DNA of 64,000 nt from Solwaraspora sp. WMMD406 (lineage in GTDB: Bacteria > Actinomycetota > Actinomycetes > Mycobacteriales > Micromonosporaceae), in NCBI RefSeq assembly GCF_029626025.1, contig NZ_JARUBF010000001.1, forward strand, positions 6,914,001-6,978,000, read 5' to 3'. A model generated the notes under the pieces. That model was not told the DNA's origin, did no database searches, and worked only from the letters and a program-made list of their open reading frames with translations. Shown here in pieces: positions 1 through 7,946 of this stretch. The translations under genes were made by a program, and so were the position numbers. Every line of letters starts with the position of its first letter. Position 1 is the first letter of the stretch.

Positions 1-2
1 AG

Positions 3-1802
3 CAGCCGGCGGACCTCACCATCGACGAGGCCGCGCTACTCGCCGGGCTGGTGAAGGCCCCGACCTCCTTCGACCCGACCACCCCGGGCGGCTACCCACT
101 CGCGGTGGACCGGCGCAACTACGTGATCGACAACATGGTGACCACCGGCGCGATCACCCAGGAAGAGGCCGACGCCGCCAAGGCCGTCGAGCTGGTCGTC
201 AAGGGCAAGCGCGCGCCGAACGGCTGCGTCGCGGCCAACAAGAACCACTGGGGCTTCTTCTGCGACTTCTTCTACCGCTGGTGGATGGAACAGGAAACGT
301 TCGGCGCCACCACCTACGACCGGGAGCGGCGCCTCAAGAGTGGCGGCTACCACATCGTCACCACCCTCGACGTGCAGACCCAGGACGCCGCGAAGAAGGC
401 CGTCGAGGACGCGCTCAAGACCGGCAGCAAGAACGCGCTGATGGTCGCCGCCGTCGAGCCGGGCTCCGGCCGGGTACGCGGCATGGCCGTCAACCGCAAC
501 TACAAGCTCGACGACCCGGACAACCCGCAGAACAAGATCTCCAGCGACCCGAAGAAGGCCGACAAGGGCATCCGGGGCACCTACCCCAACACCACCAACC
601 CGCTGCTCAGCGGCGGCGGTGACATCACCGGCTACCAGTTCGGCTCGACGTTCAAGATCTTCCCGTTGGTGGCCGCCCTAGAAAAGGGCTACCCGCTGGA
701 ATACACGATCAACGCCAAGAGCCCGTACGAGTCGAAGTACATCGTCGAACGGGGCAGCCCGGCGGCCTGCCCGAACAGCAACAAGTACTGCCCGAAAAAC
801 GCCAGCCCCAGCATGAACGGCGTGCACAACATGTGGAGCGCCTTCGGCGCCTCGGTCAACACCTACTTCATCCCGCTGCAGGAGCAGGTGGGGGCCGCCG
901 CCGCGATCGACGTGGCCCAGCGTCTCGGAATCACCTTCCGCTCGGCCAACGACGCCCGGTTCGCCGCCGACCCGGAGGGCGCCAACCAGTGGGGCGCCTT
1001 CACCCTGGGCGTGTCCAACACCACCCCGCTGGAGATGGCCAACGCCTACGCGACCCTCGCGGCGGACGGCAAGTACTGCACGCCGATCCCGGTGCAGGAG
1101 ATCCGTGACCAGGACGGCAACAGCCTGGACATCGCCAACCCGCAGTGCAAGCAGGCGGTCTCCGTCGAGGTGGCCCGGGCCGCCATGGACGCCGCCCGCT
1201 GCCCGGTCGGCGACCGCTCCAGCACCACCCGGTGCCGCAGCGCTACCGCAGGCGGCGTCCGCAGCGCCGTCGGGCACCCGGTGGCCGGCAAGACCGGCAC
1301 CACCGACGCGGAGAAGACCGCCACGATGGTGGTCACCACCAAGCAGCTCGCGGTCGCCGGGGTGCTGGCCGATCCGGACTGGGCCGACACCAACGCCGAG
1401 ATGAAGCACACTATCGTGAACCCGGCCGTCTACGAGACGCTGCGCGACGCGATGAAGGGCAAGGACAAGAAGCAGTTCACCCCGCCGAGCGGCAAGCTGG
1501 TCCGGGGCGAGCAGCGGTCCATCCCCGGCGTGGCCTGCCAGTCGATCGAGAACGCCCGGTCCCGGCTGGCCGGTGCCGGTTTTCAGGTCGAGGTGGACCG
1601 TTCCGGCCCGGTCGACTCCACCTGCCCGGCCGGCACCGCCGCCGGCACCAGCCCGAGCGGCCGAACCATCAAGGGCGGCGCGGTGATCATCCGGATCAGC
1701 AACGGCCAGGGTGCCCAGCCGAGTCCCGGCGACAACCCGCCCGGCGGTGGACCGGGCAACGGGCCGGGACGCCCCGGCAACCCAGGCAACCCGGACGACT
1801 GA
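3..1802 (+). CDS. Class A penicillin-binding protein with C-terminal PASTA domain (5' end outside window)
   Basis: Bifunctional peptidoglycan synthase of the cell envelope, 599 residues visible. The reading frame is already open at the window edge, so the membrane anchor and most of the glycosyltransferase domain, including its catalytic Glu, lie upstream. The first residues (EAALLAGLVKAP) match the end of a family 51 glycosyltransferase domain. The transpeptidase motifs are all present: STFK with the nucleophile Ser at about visible residue 215, SVN at about 284 and KTG at about 430. One PASTA-like repeat covers about residues 507-575, followed by a Gly/Pro/Asn-rich tail. The family assembles glycan strands and cross-links them; PASTA domains bind muropeptides or beta-lactams. 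A strong hairpin follows the stop codon. Confidence 0.95.
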   Translation, partial: QPADLTIDEAALLAGLVKAPTSFDPTTPGGYPLAVDRRNYVIDNMVTTGAITQEEADAAKAVELVVKGKRAPNGCVAANKNHWGFFCDFFYRWWMEQETFGATTYDRERRLKSGGYHIVTTLDVQTQDAAKKAVEDALKTGSKNALMVAAVEPGSGRVRGMAVNRNYKLDDPDNPQNKISSDPKKADKGIRGTYPNTTNPLLSGGGDITGYQFGSTFKIFPLVAALEKGYPLEYTINAKSPYESKYIVERGSPAACPNSNKYCPKNASPSMNGVHNMWSAFGASVNTYFIPLQEQVGAAAAIDVAQRLGITFRSANDARFAADPEGANQWGAFTLGVSNTTPLEMANAYATLAADGKYCTPIPVQEIRDQDGNSLDIANPQCKQAVSVEVARAAMDAARCPVGDRSSTTRCRSATAGGVRSAVGHPVAGKTGTTDAEKTATMVVTTKQLAVAGVLADPDWADTNAEMKHTIVNPAVYETLRDAMKGKDKKQFTPPSGKLVRGEQRSIPGVACQSIENARSRLAGAGFQVEVDRSGPVDSTCPAGTAAGTSPSGRTIKGGAVIIRISNGQGAQPSPGDNPPGGGPGNGPGRPGNPGNPDD

Positions 1803-1814
1803 CCGACAGTTACA

Positions 1815-1860
1815 GCGGACGGGCGGGCACCTGAACCACGGTGCCCGCCCGTCCGCTTTC
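1815..1860 (+). terminator. Intrinsic terminator after the penicillin-binding protein gene
   Basis: A perfect 17-bp inverted repeat (1815-1831 and 1840-1856) with an 8-base loop, followed by TTTC. It starts 12 bases after the PBP stop codon. The next gene is on the other strand and converges on it, so the hairpin could stop transcription from both sides. Confidence 0.9.
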
Positions 1861-1896
1861 TACCGCCGCTCGCTGGCTGACCAGCGATGAGCACGG

Positions 1897-2268
1897 CTAT
1901 CCGGCGGGTACGAGGACTTCCGAGCCGGACCAGTTGATGTCGAGGTTGCCGAGGTCGCTCTCGGGCTGGTCGTCCTCGTCCAGGGTGCTGAAGGCAGCGT
2001 GGTAGCAGCCGAACCCGTGGCCGCCAGCGGTCAAGGTCGCGACCGCCCAGCCGCGCAGGTTCTCCCCCAGCTTCTCCGGCTGACGCGGGTCGACGGCGAC
2101 CCGGATGACTCCGAGCAGGTCGTACGTCTGGTCGCGCGTGCCGGCGTTGTCGATGCGGCACAGCGAGAACCCGTACCGCTCCCCTTCCTCCTGCTGGTAG
2201 ATCAACTTTCCGAATCGGTACACGGGAACCTCCTCGTCTGCGGCGGGACTGCCGACCGTGACTAGCAT
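1897..2268 (-). CDS. Hypothetical protein, 123 aa
   Basis: I do not recognise this family. The protein is acidic, has no membrane segment, and mixes beta-prone and polar stretches (YRFGKLIYQQ, GFSLCRIDNAG, GVIRVAVDP). It looks like a small cytoplasmic single-domain protein. Codon choice and the clean frame support a real gene. It is divergent from the XRE regulator gene that starts at 2362, with about 90 bases between them that probably hold both promoters. A 7-bp inverted repeat (GGAAGTC at 2271-2277, GACTTCC at 2309-2315) lies there and could be an operator. A link in function to the neighbouring regulator is possible from the divergent layout but unproven. Confidence 0.6.
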   Translation of the reverse strand: MLVTVGSPAADEEVPVYRFGKLIYQQEEGERYGFSLCRIDNAGTRDQTYDLLGVIRVAVDPRQPEKLGENLRGWAVATLTAGGHGFGCYHAAFSTLDEDDQPESDLGNLDINWSGSEVLVPAG

Positions 2269-2361
2269 CAGGGAAGTCGTTCGTTATATCAACCCCCTAG
2301 TCCGTGAAGACTTCCTGAAGTAAGCTCACCCTGCTATCCGGTCCTGTAAGGAGTGAGGAAC

Positions 2362-3258
2362 ATGATCCAGTCACCGACGGGCCAAGAGGCAACCGACGGC
2401 GCAGACGTCTCGCCCACCGTGCAGGCATGGGAACTCGGCATCAGGCTGCGCCAGCGCCGCGAAGAGCTGGGCATGACAGCGGTTGCCGCCGGCAAGGCGA
2501 CCGGCATCGCCCAGGCGTACATCTCGGGCGTCGAAGCCGGCCGGGTCAAACTGCCAGCCGGTCGACTTGCTCAACTCATCGAGATCTACGAGATCGACCC
2601 GGAGGACGCAGCCGAGCTGGAAGAGCTGCGGGTGGGAGCGACCCGTCGCGCCTGGTGGCACCAGTACTCCCAGCTCTTCCCCGCTGACTTCCTCCGCTTC
2701 CTCGGCTACGAAGCCGGCGCGGATCACGTCCGCAGCTACGACAACGAACTACTCCACGGACTGCTCCAGACCGAGGACTACGCCCGTGCCGTGATCCGTG
2801 GCGGCAACACCTACGTCCGGCTGACCGAGATGACCAGGCGAGTGAAGGCGCGCATGGCACGGCAGGCTCGGTTGACCGGCCCCAACCCCTTGAACGTGAG
2901 CACCGTCATCAGCGAAGCGGTCCTCCGTCAGCAGATCGGCGGCCCGGAGGTCATGCGCGACCAGCTCAACCACCTGGCCGAGCTGGTATCCACGCATCCG
3001 GATCAGATCCGGATCAGGGTCGTGCCGTTCACCGCCGGAGCACACCCCGCGCTCGGCGGGCCGTTCCAGATCCTCTCGTTCCCATCGTCCCGGCTGCCTG
3101 ACCTGGTCTGGCAGGAAGTCCTGACCTCCAGCGACATCATCGACCAGTCCGCTCGCGTAGCCGACTACACGATGACCTTCGCGGAGGCTGAGGAACGCGC
3201 GTTAAGCTCGCAGGACTCACTCGCGCTGATCCGCCAGATAGCCAAGGAGATGGGATGA
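2362..3258 (+). CDS. XRE-family regulator with DUF5753-type (Scr1-like) C-terminal domain
   Basis: Transcription regulator of the Scr1/DUF5753 type, widespread in actinomycetes and usually paired with a DUF397 protein. Residues ~20-75 form the helix-turn-helix (LRQRREELGMTAVAAGKATGIAQAYISGVEAGR). Residues ~95-290 are the DUF5753-type region (WWHQYSQLFPADFLRFLGYEAGADHVRSY, LLHGLLQTEDYARAVI in two separate stretches). The start chosen is ATG 2362, preceded by AAGGAG at 2348-2353 with 8-base spacing; a GTG at 2353 is inside that ribosome site. The gene overlaps the DUF397 gene by 4 bases (ATGA), so the two are translationally coupled. Related pairs control antibiotic production or development in Streptomyces; the target here is unknown. 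Confidence 0.92.
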   Translation: MIQSPTGQEATDGADVSPTVQAWELGIRLRQRREELGMTAVAAGKATGIAQAYISGVEAGRVKLPAGRLAQLIEIYEIDPEDAAELEELRVGATRRAWWHQYSQLFPADFLRFLGYEAGADHVRSYDNELLHGLLQTEDYARAVIRGGNTYVRLTEMTRRVKARMARQARLTGPNPLNVSTVISEAVLRQQIGGPEVMRDQLNHLAELVSTHPDQIRIRVVPFTAGAHPALGGPFQILSFPSSRLPDLVWQEVLTSSDIIDQSARVADYTMTFAEAEERALSSQDSLALIRQIAKEMG

Positions 3259-3449
3259 CCCCGCAGGTCGGCACCCCTGACCGGGACTGGTTCACGTCGT
3301 CGCGCAGCTCCAACAACGCCGCCTGCGTCGAGGTCCGCTTCGCTGGCGACCAGGTGGACGTACGCGACACCAAGGACCGCACCGGCCCCACCCTCGCGTT
3401 CGACGCCACCACCTGGACCAGCTTCGTAAATCAGTTGAAGTCCGAATGA
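3255..3449 (+). CDS. DUF397 domain protein
   Basis: A 64-residue DUF397 protein. The family hallmark is visible: WFTSSRSSNNAACVEVRF near the N terminus, then VDVRDTKDRTGPTLAF and a terminal helix starting with W. DUF397 proteins are the usual partner of the Scr1/DUF5753 regulator encoded just upstream, and have been discussed as antitoxin-like or small modulator proteins. The start ATG overlaps the stop of the regulator gene by 4 bases. The gene is the last before a left IS boundary at 3640; the ~190 bases between them hold no gene I can support. Confidence 0.92.
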   Translation: MTPQVGTPDRDWFTSSRSSNNAACVEVRFAGDQVDVRDTKDRTGPTLAFDATTWTSFVNQLKSE

Positions 3450-3639
3450 GACGGGAAGAGGTGATGGGAACTTCCTGACCCGCTTTGGTCTTCTTCAGCC
3501 GACTTCGCCTGGCGCTTGCGCTCAGGCCGGGGCGGAAAGGTGGCAGGGCACTTCCAACCGTGGATCTTCGCGGTCGGTCGGCGATCTCGGAAGCCACCAT
3601 CGCGAGGTACGTCGGATCCGAGAATCGGAACACCCACGG

Positions 3640-5003
3640 TTAGTACTCCAGCCGCACCTGGTTAAGTCGGTGTCTTCGCTGGTAATGGGCTGTTCTGGCG
3701 CGGTATTGGTGTCGTCGTCGCCATCGTGACCATCGATGGATGTGGTCGAAGGGTCGGGTGGTGGTGATCCGGTGTGCCAGGAGACGGCGAACCTCACCGA
3801 GGGTGAGAGGGATGAGGCCGTCGTCGGATCCGCTGCCCCCTTTTTCGCATGGGCGGCGATGACGGCGAGGTAGGCGTGGGCGCACAGAACGAGTGTTATG
3901 TGGCGGTACCAGGCGTCGTACCGACGTACCTGGTAGTGATCCAGGCCGACCTCGGTCTTGGCGGTCTGGAAGCACTCCTCGATCGCCCACCGGGTCCCGG
4001 CGATACGGATGAGGTCCTCGTCGGTGGTGTCGGCGGGGCCGAAGCACAGGTAGTACGCCAGGTCCGTGGGGTCGGCGATGCCGCGTCGGATCAGCAGCCG
4101 GTGGCCGTAGCCGCCGTCACCGCCGGGCAGGGAGGCCACGGCCCAGTCGTAGAGTCGTGGTCCTTTGGCGCCGTCGCCGCAACTGCGGCGCTTCCAGGCC
4201 AGGGCTGGCGCGTCGGCGGCGAGGACGTCCGGGCGGGAGTTGCCCGTCACGGTGGGGATCCGCTGGTTGCGGGGCACGGCCAAGACGTAGCCGATGCGTC
4301 GCTGCTGAAGCCAGGTCCGGAACTTGGAGTCCTGTCCGTAGGCCTCGTCTGCGGTGACCCATTTCGCCGGCAGGCCGGCGGTGAGGGCGCGTTCGACCAT
4401 CCGCAGCCCCAGCGCGGGCTTGGTGGCGAACTCGACGTCCGCACCGATGCCGGCTTCGACGCGGCGGGCGGGGTCGTCACACCAGCCGCGGGGCAGGTAC
4501 AACTCCCGGTCGATCAGTGTGCGCCCGTACGGGCCGGCGTAGGCCAGGAACACCCCGAGCTGGCAGTTCTCCGTCCGCCCGGCCGTTCCGGAGTATTGGC
4601 GCTGTACCCCGGCCGACTTGATTCCCTTCTTGAGGAAGCCGGTCTCGTCGACGATCAGCACCCCGTCGTCGTGGCCGAGGTGCTCGGCCACGTAGGCGAA
4701 AACGTCGTCGCGGACCGCGTCCGGGTCCCACACGGATCTGTTGAGCAGCCGTTGCATCCGGTCCGGCGTCGTGTCGCCGGCGGCCTCGGCCAGGGTCCAG
4801 CCGTTCTTACTCGCCAACGGCGACAGCAACCCGACCAGGTAACTCAGCGCCTGCCGACGTGGCTCCGCCCGCCCGAACCGGTGCGCGAACCGCGCCAACA
4901 AATCATCCAACCCTGCCCGCCAGCCCACGATCTCGTCGATCAATACAAGCGTGGGAGCCTGCCCGCTCCTCGACCGACCACAACAGACAGGCGGTGCGAC
5001 CAC
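3640..5003 (-). pseudogene. IS701-family transposase, reading frame shifted near its 3' end
   Basis: DDE transposase. Recognisable parts in order: N-terminal helix region (VGWRAGLDDLLARFAHRF), first Asp in VLIVDETGFLKKG, second Asp in WVTADEAYGQD, and the Glu in RWAIEECFQTAKTEVGLD. The frame that carries these motifs runs on to 3522, past the IS end, with a C terminus unlike the family. A second frame downstream of about 3840 encodes the expected ending (IPLTLGEVRRLLAHRI, then an Arg-rich WSRWRRRHQYRARTAHY) and stops at 3640 inside the inverted repeat. The switch needs a -1 step at AAAAAGGGGG on the coding strand. It is either a mutation in the homopolymer, an assembly error, or ribosomal frameshifting. 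The GTG start at 5003 is uncertain. Confidence 0.85.
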
Positions 5004-5122
5004 GCGACCCAGCAGCCAATTGCATCGACATGTGTAGCTACGCCGCCGGGTGCGACTCGGATGTCGATCATGCTGATGAGCTGCAAGAACCCCAGATCAC
5101 ACAGGTGCGGCTGGAGTATTAA
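3640..5122. mobile_element. IS701-family-like insertion sequence
   Basis: The ends are 21-bp imperfect inverted repeats at 3640-3660 and 5102-5122 (20 of 21 matched; shared core TACTCCAGCCGCACCTG). The transposase stop codon lies inside the left repeat. If the outermost four bases are target sequence, the flanks read TTAG on the left and TTAA on the right. That fits the 4-bp YTAR-type target duplications known for IS701, but the two copies differ at one base. The only gene inside is a frameshifted DDE transposase on the minus strand, so the copy may be inactive unless ribosomes shift frame at the A5G5 run near 3836-3845. Confidence 0.88.
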
Positions 5123-5573
5123 GGGCCGCTAGCAGCCGCGCCTCGGCCCGGCCCGCCAACTTCGTGACCACTAACTTGACCTTCTGGAACAGGCGGATCG
5201 CGCGTCACTGGTAGCGCTCCAGAACTCCGAGTGTGGTCGCGAAACGTCTGTCGACCCCTCGATCGTGGGCAAAACACTGTCAAAATCCTGGACAGATGCA
5301 GGGCCAAACGAGTTAGCCGAACCGGCTTGCCAGGAATCCGGGTAGCAGCGATGGCCAGCTGCGAGGACGGTACACGCACGGGACCCGCCCGCAATCGGCA
5401 GTCAGAATTCGGTATCCGGTTTCATTTGACTTAATGATTCCATCATTAAGTCAACCCAAGATTGGACAACCGAAGTATCGACAGATGTCGACAACCAGGA
5501 CAATGCATGAAAGACTATCGAAGTCCCAGTAGTTCTTGGCCCTCTCGCTCATGGCATCAACCAAGGAGCAGCT
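5123..5573. other. Gene-free stretch between the IS701-type element and a secreted-protein gene
   Basis: About 450 bases without a convincing gene; the open frames on either strand have no recognisable domain. The second half becomes AT-richer than the surrounding DNA and holds the 29-bp palindrome at 5426-5454. It probably includes the promoter of the gene starting at 5574. Confidence 0.5.
5426..5454. promoter_or_regulatory. AT-rich perfect palindrome, candidate operator
   Basis: Two perfect 13-base arms (5426-5438 and 5442-5454; left arm TTGACTTAATGAT) around a 3-base centre. The site lies about 120 bases upstream of the secreted peptidoglycan-binding protein gene. The AT-rich arms stand out in this GC-rich genome. 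The size and symmetry fit an operator for a dimeric repressor. A terminator is less likely because no gene ends just upstream on the plus strand. Confidence 0.55.
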
Positions 5574-6023
5574 ATGAAGAGGAAGACCACCATCACATCC
5601 TTACTTTTGGCTGGAAGCATGGCAATAGTTGGCAGTCTCTTGAACCCACAGCCAGCTTCAGCCGATTACTCGATCGCGGCGACGTGCTCACGAACAGTCA
5701 GAGTGGTTGGATGGTCGCACGGAACTACCGGAATCCTGATTCCATCTACCGGCGGAACCGCCGCCAGCACAAATTGCAGCATGGCACAAGGCGCACACAG
5801 CTCGGCCGTTCGACAGCTTCAAATGAGTCTCAACCACTGTTACGGTGAATCCCTGGTTGTCGATTCGGACTTCGGACCCGCCACCGCAGCCGCCCTACGA
5901 CGCGCTCAAGCCAGCGAGGGAATTACAGTCGATGGCGTATATGGACCGCAAACCAGGAATGCGATCTGGTTCACAATGGGAGGAGCATGCGATACGGTTT
6001 TTCAACCCGTCACCATTACATAA
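5574..6023 (+). CDS. Secreted peptidoglycan-binding domain protein, 149 aa
   Basis: Small exported protein. Residues 1-30 form a classic signal peptide: MKRKTT, a hydrophobic core around LLLAGSMAIVGSLL, and an Ala-rich cleavage site near PASADY. Residues ~75-140 match the PG_binding_1 fold (SSAVRQLQMSLNHCY, VDSDFGPATAAALRRAQ, GITVDGVYGPQTRNAIW), which binds cell-wall peptide or glycan. No catalytic domain is attached. Three cysteines in the mature part could form disulphides. The start ATG is preceded by AAGGAG. Base composition is less GC-rich than the flanking core genes, suggesting acquisition. A 29-bp palindrome upstream may control it and a strong hairpin at 6231-6269 ends the unit. Confidence 0.88.
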   Translation: MKRKTTITSLLLAGSMAIVGSLLNPQPASADYSIAATCSRTVRVVGWSHGTTGILIPSTGGTAASTNCSMAQGAHSSAVRQLQMSLNHCYGESLVVDSDFGPATAAALRRAQASEGITVDGVYGPQTRNAIWFTMGGACDTVFQPVTIT

Positions 6024-6230
6024 GCCAACAACTCTTAAATGAGACCTACGGGTTTCAACGGCGGACTGAGTCTCAGCGCGTCGTCGACAACGGGTGACAT
6101 GACCAATCAGTCACCCTGCCACTACCGTTGCAACCGGCGGAAAAACATGATCGAATCCGCTACAGAAAAGTAGGTTGGCATCGAGACGGGTAAGTAAAAC
6201 GCTCCGATGGATCTTGCGTATTGCGTGGTA

Positions 6231-6269
6231 TTTACCGGGACTGCGGGAACTACTCGCAGTCCCGGTAAA
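6231..6269. terminator. Bidirectional intrinsic terminator
   Basis: A perfect 15-bp inverted repeat (TTTACCGGGACTGCG at 6231-6245, its complement at 6255-6269) with a 9-base loop. T runs on one side and A runs on the other make it usable from both strands. It lies between the secreted-protein gene (plus) and the yqeY-like gene (minus), which converge. Confidence 0.88.
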
Positions 6270-6302
6270 CCTGCAAGTTCAAGTACCTATCGCAGCTTCC
6301 GG

Positions 6303-6758
6303 TCAGAGGCCGAGCTGACGGCGTACCTCGGCGGCGACCCGGCCTCCCTCGGCCTGGCCGGCCACCGCGGCCTGGGCCGCCTTCATCGCCGGGCCCATCT
6401 GGGTCTTGCCGCTGAACCCGCCCTCGGCCAGCACGGTGGCGACGATCTCGGCCAACGCCACGTCGTCGAGCTGACGCGGCAGGTAGCGGTCCAGCACCTC
6501 CCCCTCGGCCTGCTCCTTGGCTGCCTGGTCGACCCGGCCGGCGTCGGCGAAGGCGGTCGCCGCCTCCCGGCGCTTCTTGGCCTCCTTGGTCAACACGGCC
6601 AGCACCTCCTCGTCCGAGAGCTCCCGCTTGGCCTTGCCGGCGACCTCGGCGGTTCCGATCGCGGCCAGTGCCATCCGCAGGGTGGAGGTGGTCAGCTCGT
6701 CGCGGGCCTTCAACGCGGCCCGCATGTCAGCGGTCAGACGGTCCTTCACGGTGCTCAT
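6303..6758 (-). CDS. GatB/YqeY domain protein
   Basis: A 151-residue YqeY-family protein, helical throughout. Family motifs seen: DMRAALKARDELTTSTLRMALAAI at the start, LSDEEVLAVLTKEAKKRREA in the middle, LDRYLPRQLDD, and a GGFSGKTQMGPAMKA stretch before the last helix. The family resembles the tail domain of GatB of the tRNA amidotransferase and is suggested to bind tRNA or modify aminoacyl-tRNA use, but its role as a free protein is not settled. It is divergent from the metallophosphoesterase gene with 25 bases between the two starts, so their promoters must overlap or lie inside the neighbouring genes. Confidence 0.93.
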   Translation of the reverse strand: MSTVKDRLTADMRAALKARDELTTSTLRMALAAIGTAEVAGKAKRELSDEEVLAVLTKEAKKRREAATAFADAGRVDQAAKEQAEGEVLDRYLPRQLDDVALAEIVATVLAEGGFSGKTQMGPAMKAAQAAVAGQAEGGRVAAEVRRQLGL

Positions 6759-6783
6759 GGACGGTCAAACTACCCTGGGGAGC

Positions 6784-7692
6784 ATGCGAAAGCGCACCGT
6801 ATTCCGGCTCGCCGCCGGCACCGCCGCTCTCGGGGCGGCCACCTTGGCGTACGCCTCGCTCATCGAGCGCAACATGTTCACCCTGCGCCGGTTCGACGTA
6901 CCGGTGCTCGCGCCGGACGCGGAGCCGCTGCGCATCCTGCACCTGTCCGACCTGCACATGATGCCGGACCAGCGGCGCAAGCAGGCCTGGGTGGCCGCGC
7001 TGGCCGGCCTGGATCCGGACCTGGTGGTGGTGACCGGGGACAACCTGGCCCATCCGGACGCGGTGCCCGGCGCGCTGCGCGCCCTGCAGCCGCTGCTGGA
7101 TCTGCCGGGCGCGTTCGTGTTCGGCTCCAACGACTACACCGGACCGGTGTGGAAGAACCCGTTCCGCTACCTGCTGCCCAGAGGCGAACGCCTGCCCGAC
7201 CACGAGCCGGAAGGTGCCGAGCTGCCGGTCGAGGACCTACGTGAGGTGCTGATCGGCGCCGGATGGCACGACCTCAACAACCGCCGGGCGTCGTTCAAGG
7301 CCGGCGGGCGGCTGATCGACGCGGTCGGCGTCGACGACCCGCACATCGACCGGGACGACTACCCGACGGTGTCCGGCGCGCCGGCGGCCGACGCCGACCT
7401 GAGTCTCGCGTTGACCCACTCGCCGGAGCCACGGGTGCTCGACGAGATGGCCGCCGACGGGTTCGACCTGCTGCTCGCCGGACACACCCACGGCGGGCAG
7501 GTCTGCGTACCGCTGGTCGGCGCCCTGGTCACCAACTGTGAGCTGCCCCGATCGATGGCCAAAGGGCTGCACCGCTGGCCCGGCACCGACTCGTGGCTAC
7601 ACGTCTCGGCCGGGCTGGGCACGCACCCGACCGCACCGGTCCGCTTCGCCTGCCCGCCGGAGGCGAGCCTGCTGACCCTCATCTCCCGCTGA
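6784..7692 (+). CDS. Membrane-anchored metallophosphoesterase, 302 aa
   Basis: Calcineurin-like phosphoesterase. An N-terminal hydrophobic helix (residues ~5-25, [20 protein letters not shown]) probably tethers it to the membrane. The metal-binding motifs come in the expected order: SDLH near residue 57, GDN at ~85, GSND in place of the usual GNHD at ~115, and the GHTHGGQ motif near ~237. These bind two metal ions. Start chosen at ATG 6784, which gives the family's short N-terminal helix; a longer frame exists upstream but overlaps the divergent yqeY-like gene. Related YkuE-type enzymes hydrolyse phosphodiesters of lipids or nucleotides. The tRNA-Pro gene starts 58 bases after the stop. Confidence 0.93.
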   Translation: MRKRTVFRLAAGTAALGAATLAYASLIERNMFTLRRFDVPVLAPDAEPLRILHLSDLHMMPDQRRKQAWVAALAGLDPDLVVVTGDNLAHPDAVPGALRALQPLLDLPGAFVFGSNDYTGPVWKNPFRYLLPRGERLPDHEPEGAELPVEDLREVLIGAGWHDLNNRRASFKAGGRLIDAVGVDDPHIDRDDYPTVSGAPAADADLSLALTHSPEPRVLDEMAADGFDLLLAGHTHGGQVCVPLVGALVTNCELPRSMAKGLHRWPGTDSWLHVSAGLGTHPTAPVRFACPPEASLLTLISR

Positions 7693-7750
7693 GGAGGAGA
7701 TACCGAATTTGCCCCGCCGGCACGGTGGGCTAGTATTGCCCAGCAAGCCT

Positions 7751-7829
<79 letters not shown>

Positions 7830-7840
7830 GTAAGTGCAGC

Positions 7841-7876
7841 TCAGGGCCGGTCTCCTGCGATGGAGACCGGCCCTGA
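7841..7876 (+). terminator. Terminator behind tRNA-Pro supplied by the element
   Basis: A perfect 15-bp inverted repeat (7841-7855 and 7862-7876, arm TCAGGGCCGGTCTCC) with a 6-base loop. It lies just inside the element. The original chromosomal terminator is now beyond attR at 22609-22639, so the element brings a substitute for the tRNA transcript. Confidence 0.85.
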
Positions 7877-7897
7877 GTCGTCTAACAAGGACGTCTG

Positions 7898-7918
7898 CGG
7901 GAGAAACCTGGGAGACGA
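7898..7918 (+). repeat. Left copy of a 21-bp sub-terminal repeat, candidate integrase arm site
   Basis: Matches 22433-22453 in 19 of 21 positions. Each copy holds two GGGAGA hexamers whose starts are 11 bases apart, one helical turn. The left copy lies about 70 bases inside attL and the right copy about 105 bases inside attR. This placement is what arm-type binding sites of a tyrosine integrase or its excisionase would show. Confidence 0.5.
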
Positions 7919-7946
7919 TCATCAGAAACCAGGGCTCCCGGCAGCT

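Noticed and set aside
2271-2315. 7-bp inverted repeat between the divergent genes at 2268 and 2362 as an operator.
   Set aside because: The arms are short and 31 bases apart; chance occurrence is likely, so it is mentioned only in the gene notes.
3522-3639. Extension of the IS701-type transposase frame beyond the left inverted repeat.
   Set aside because: The extension has no family similarity, while another frame encodes the expected C terminus and stops inside the repeat.
5119-5394. Minus-strand 91-codon frame right of the IS701-type element.
   Set aside because: No ribosome site, no recognisable domain, and it reaches into the IS end.
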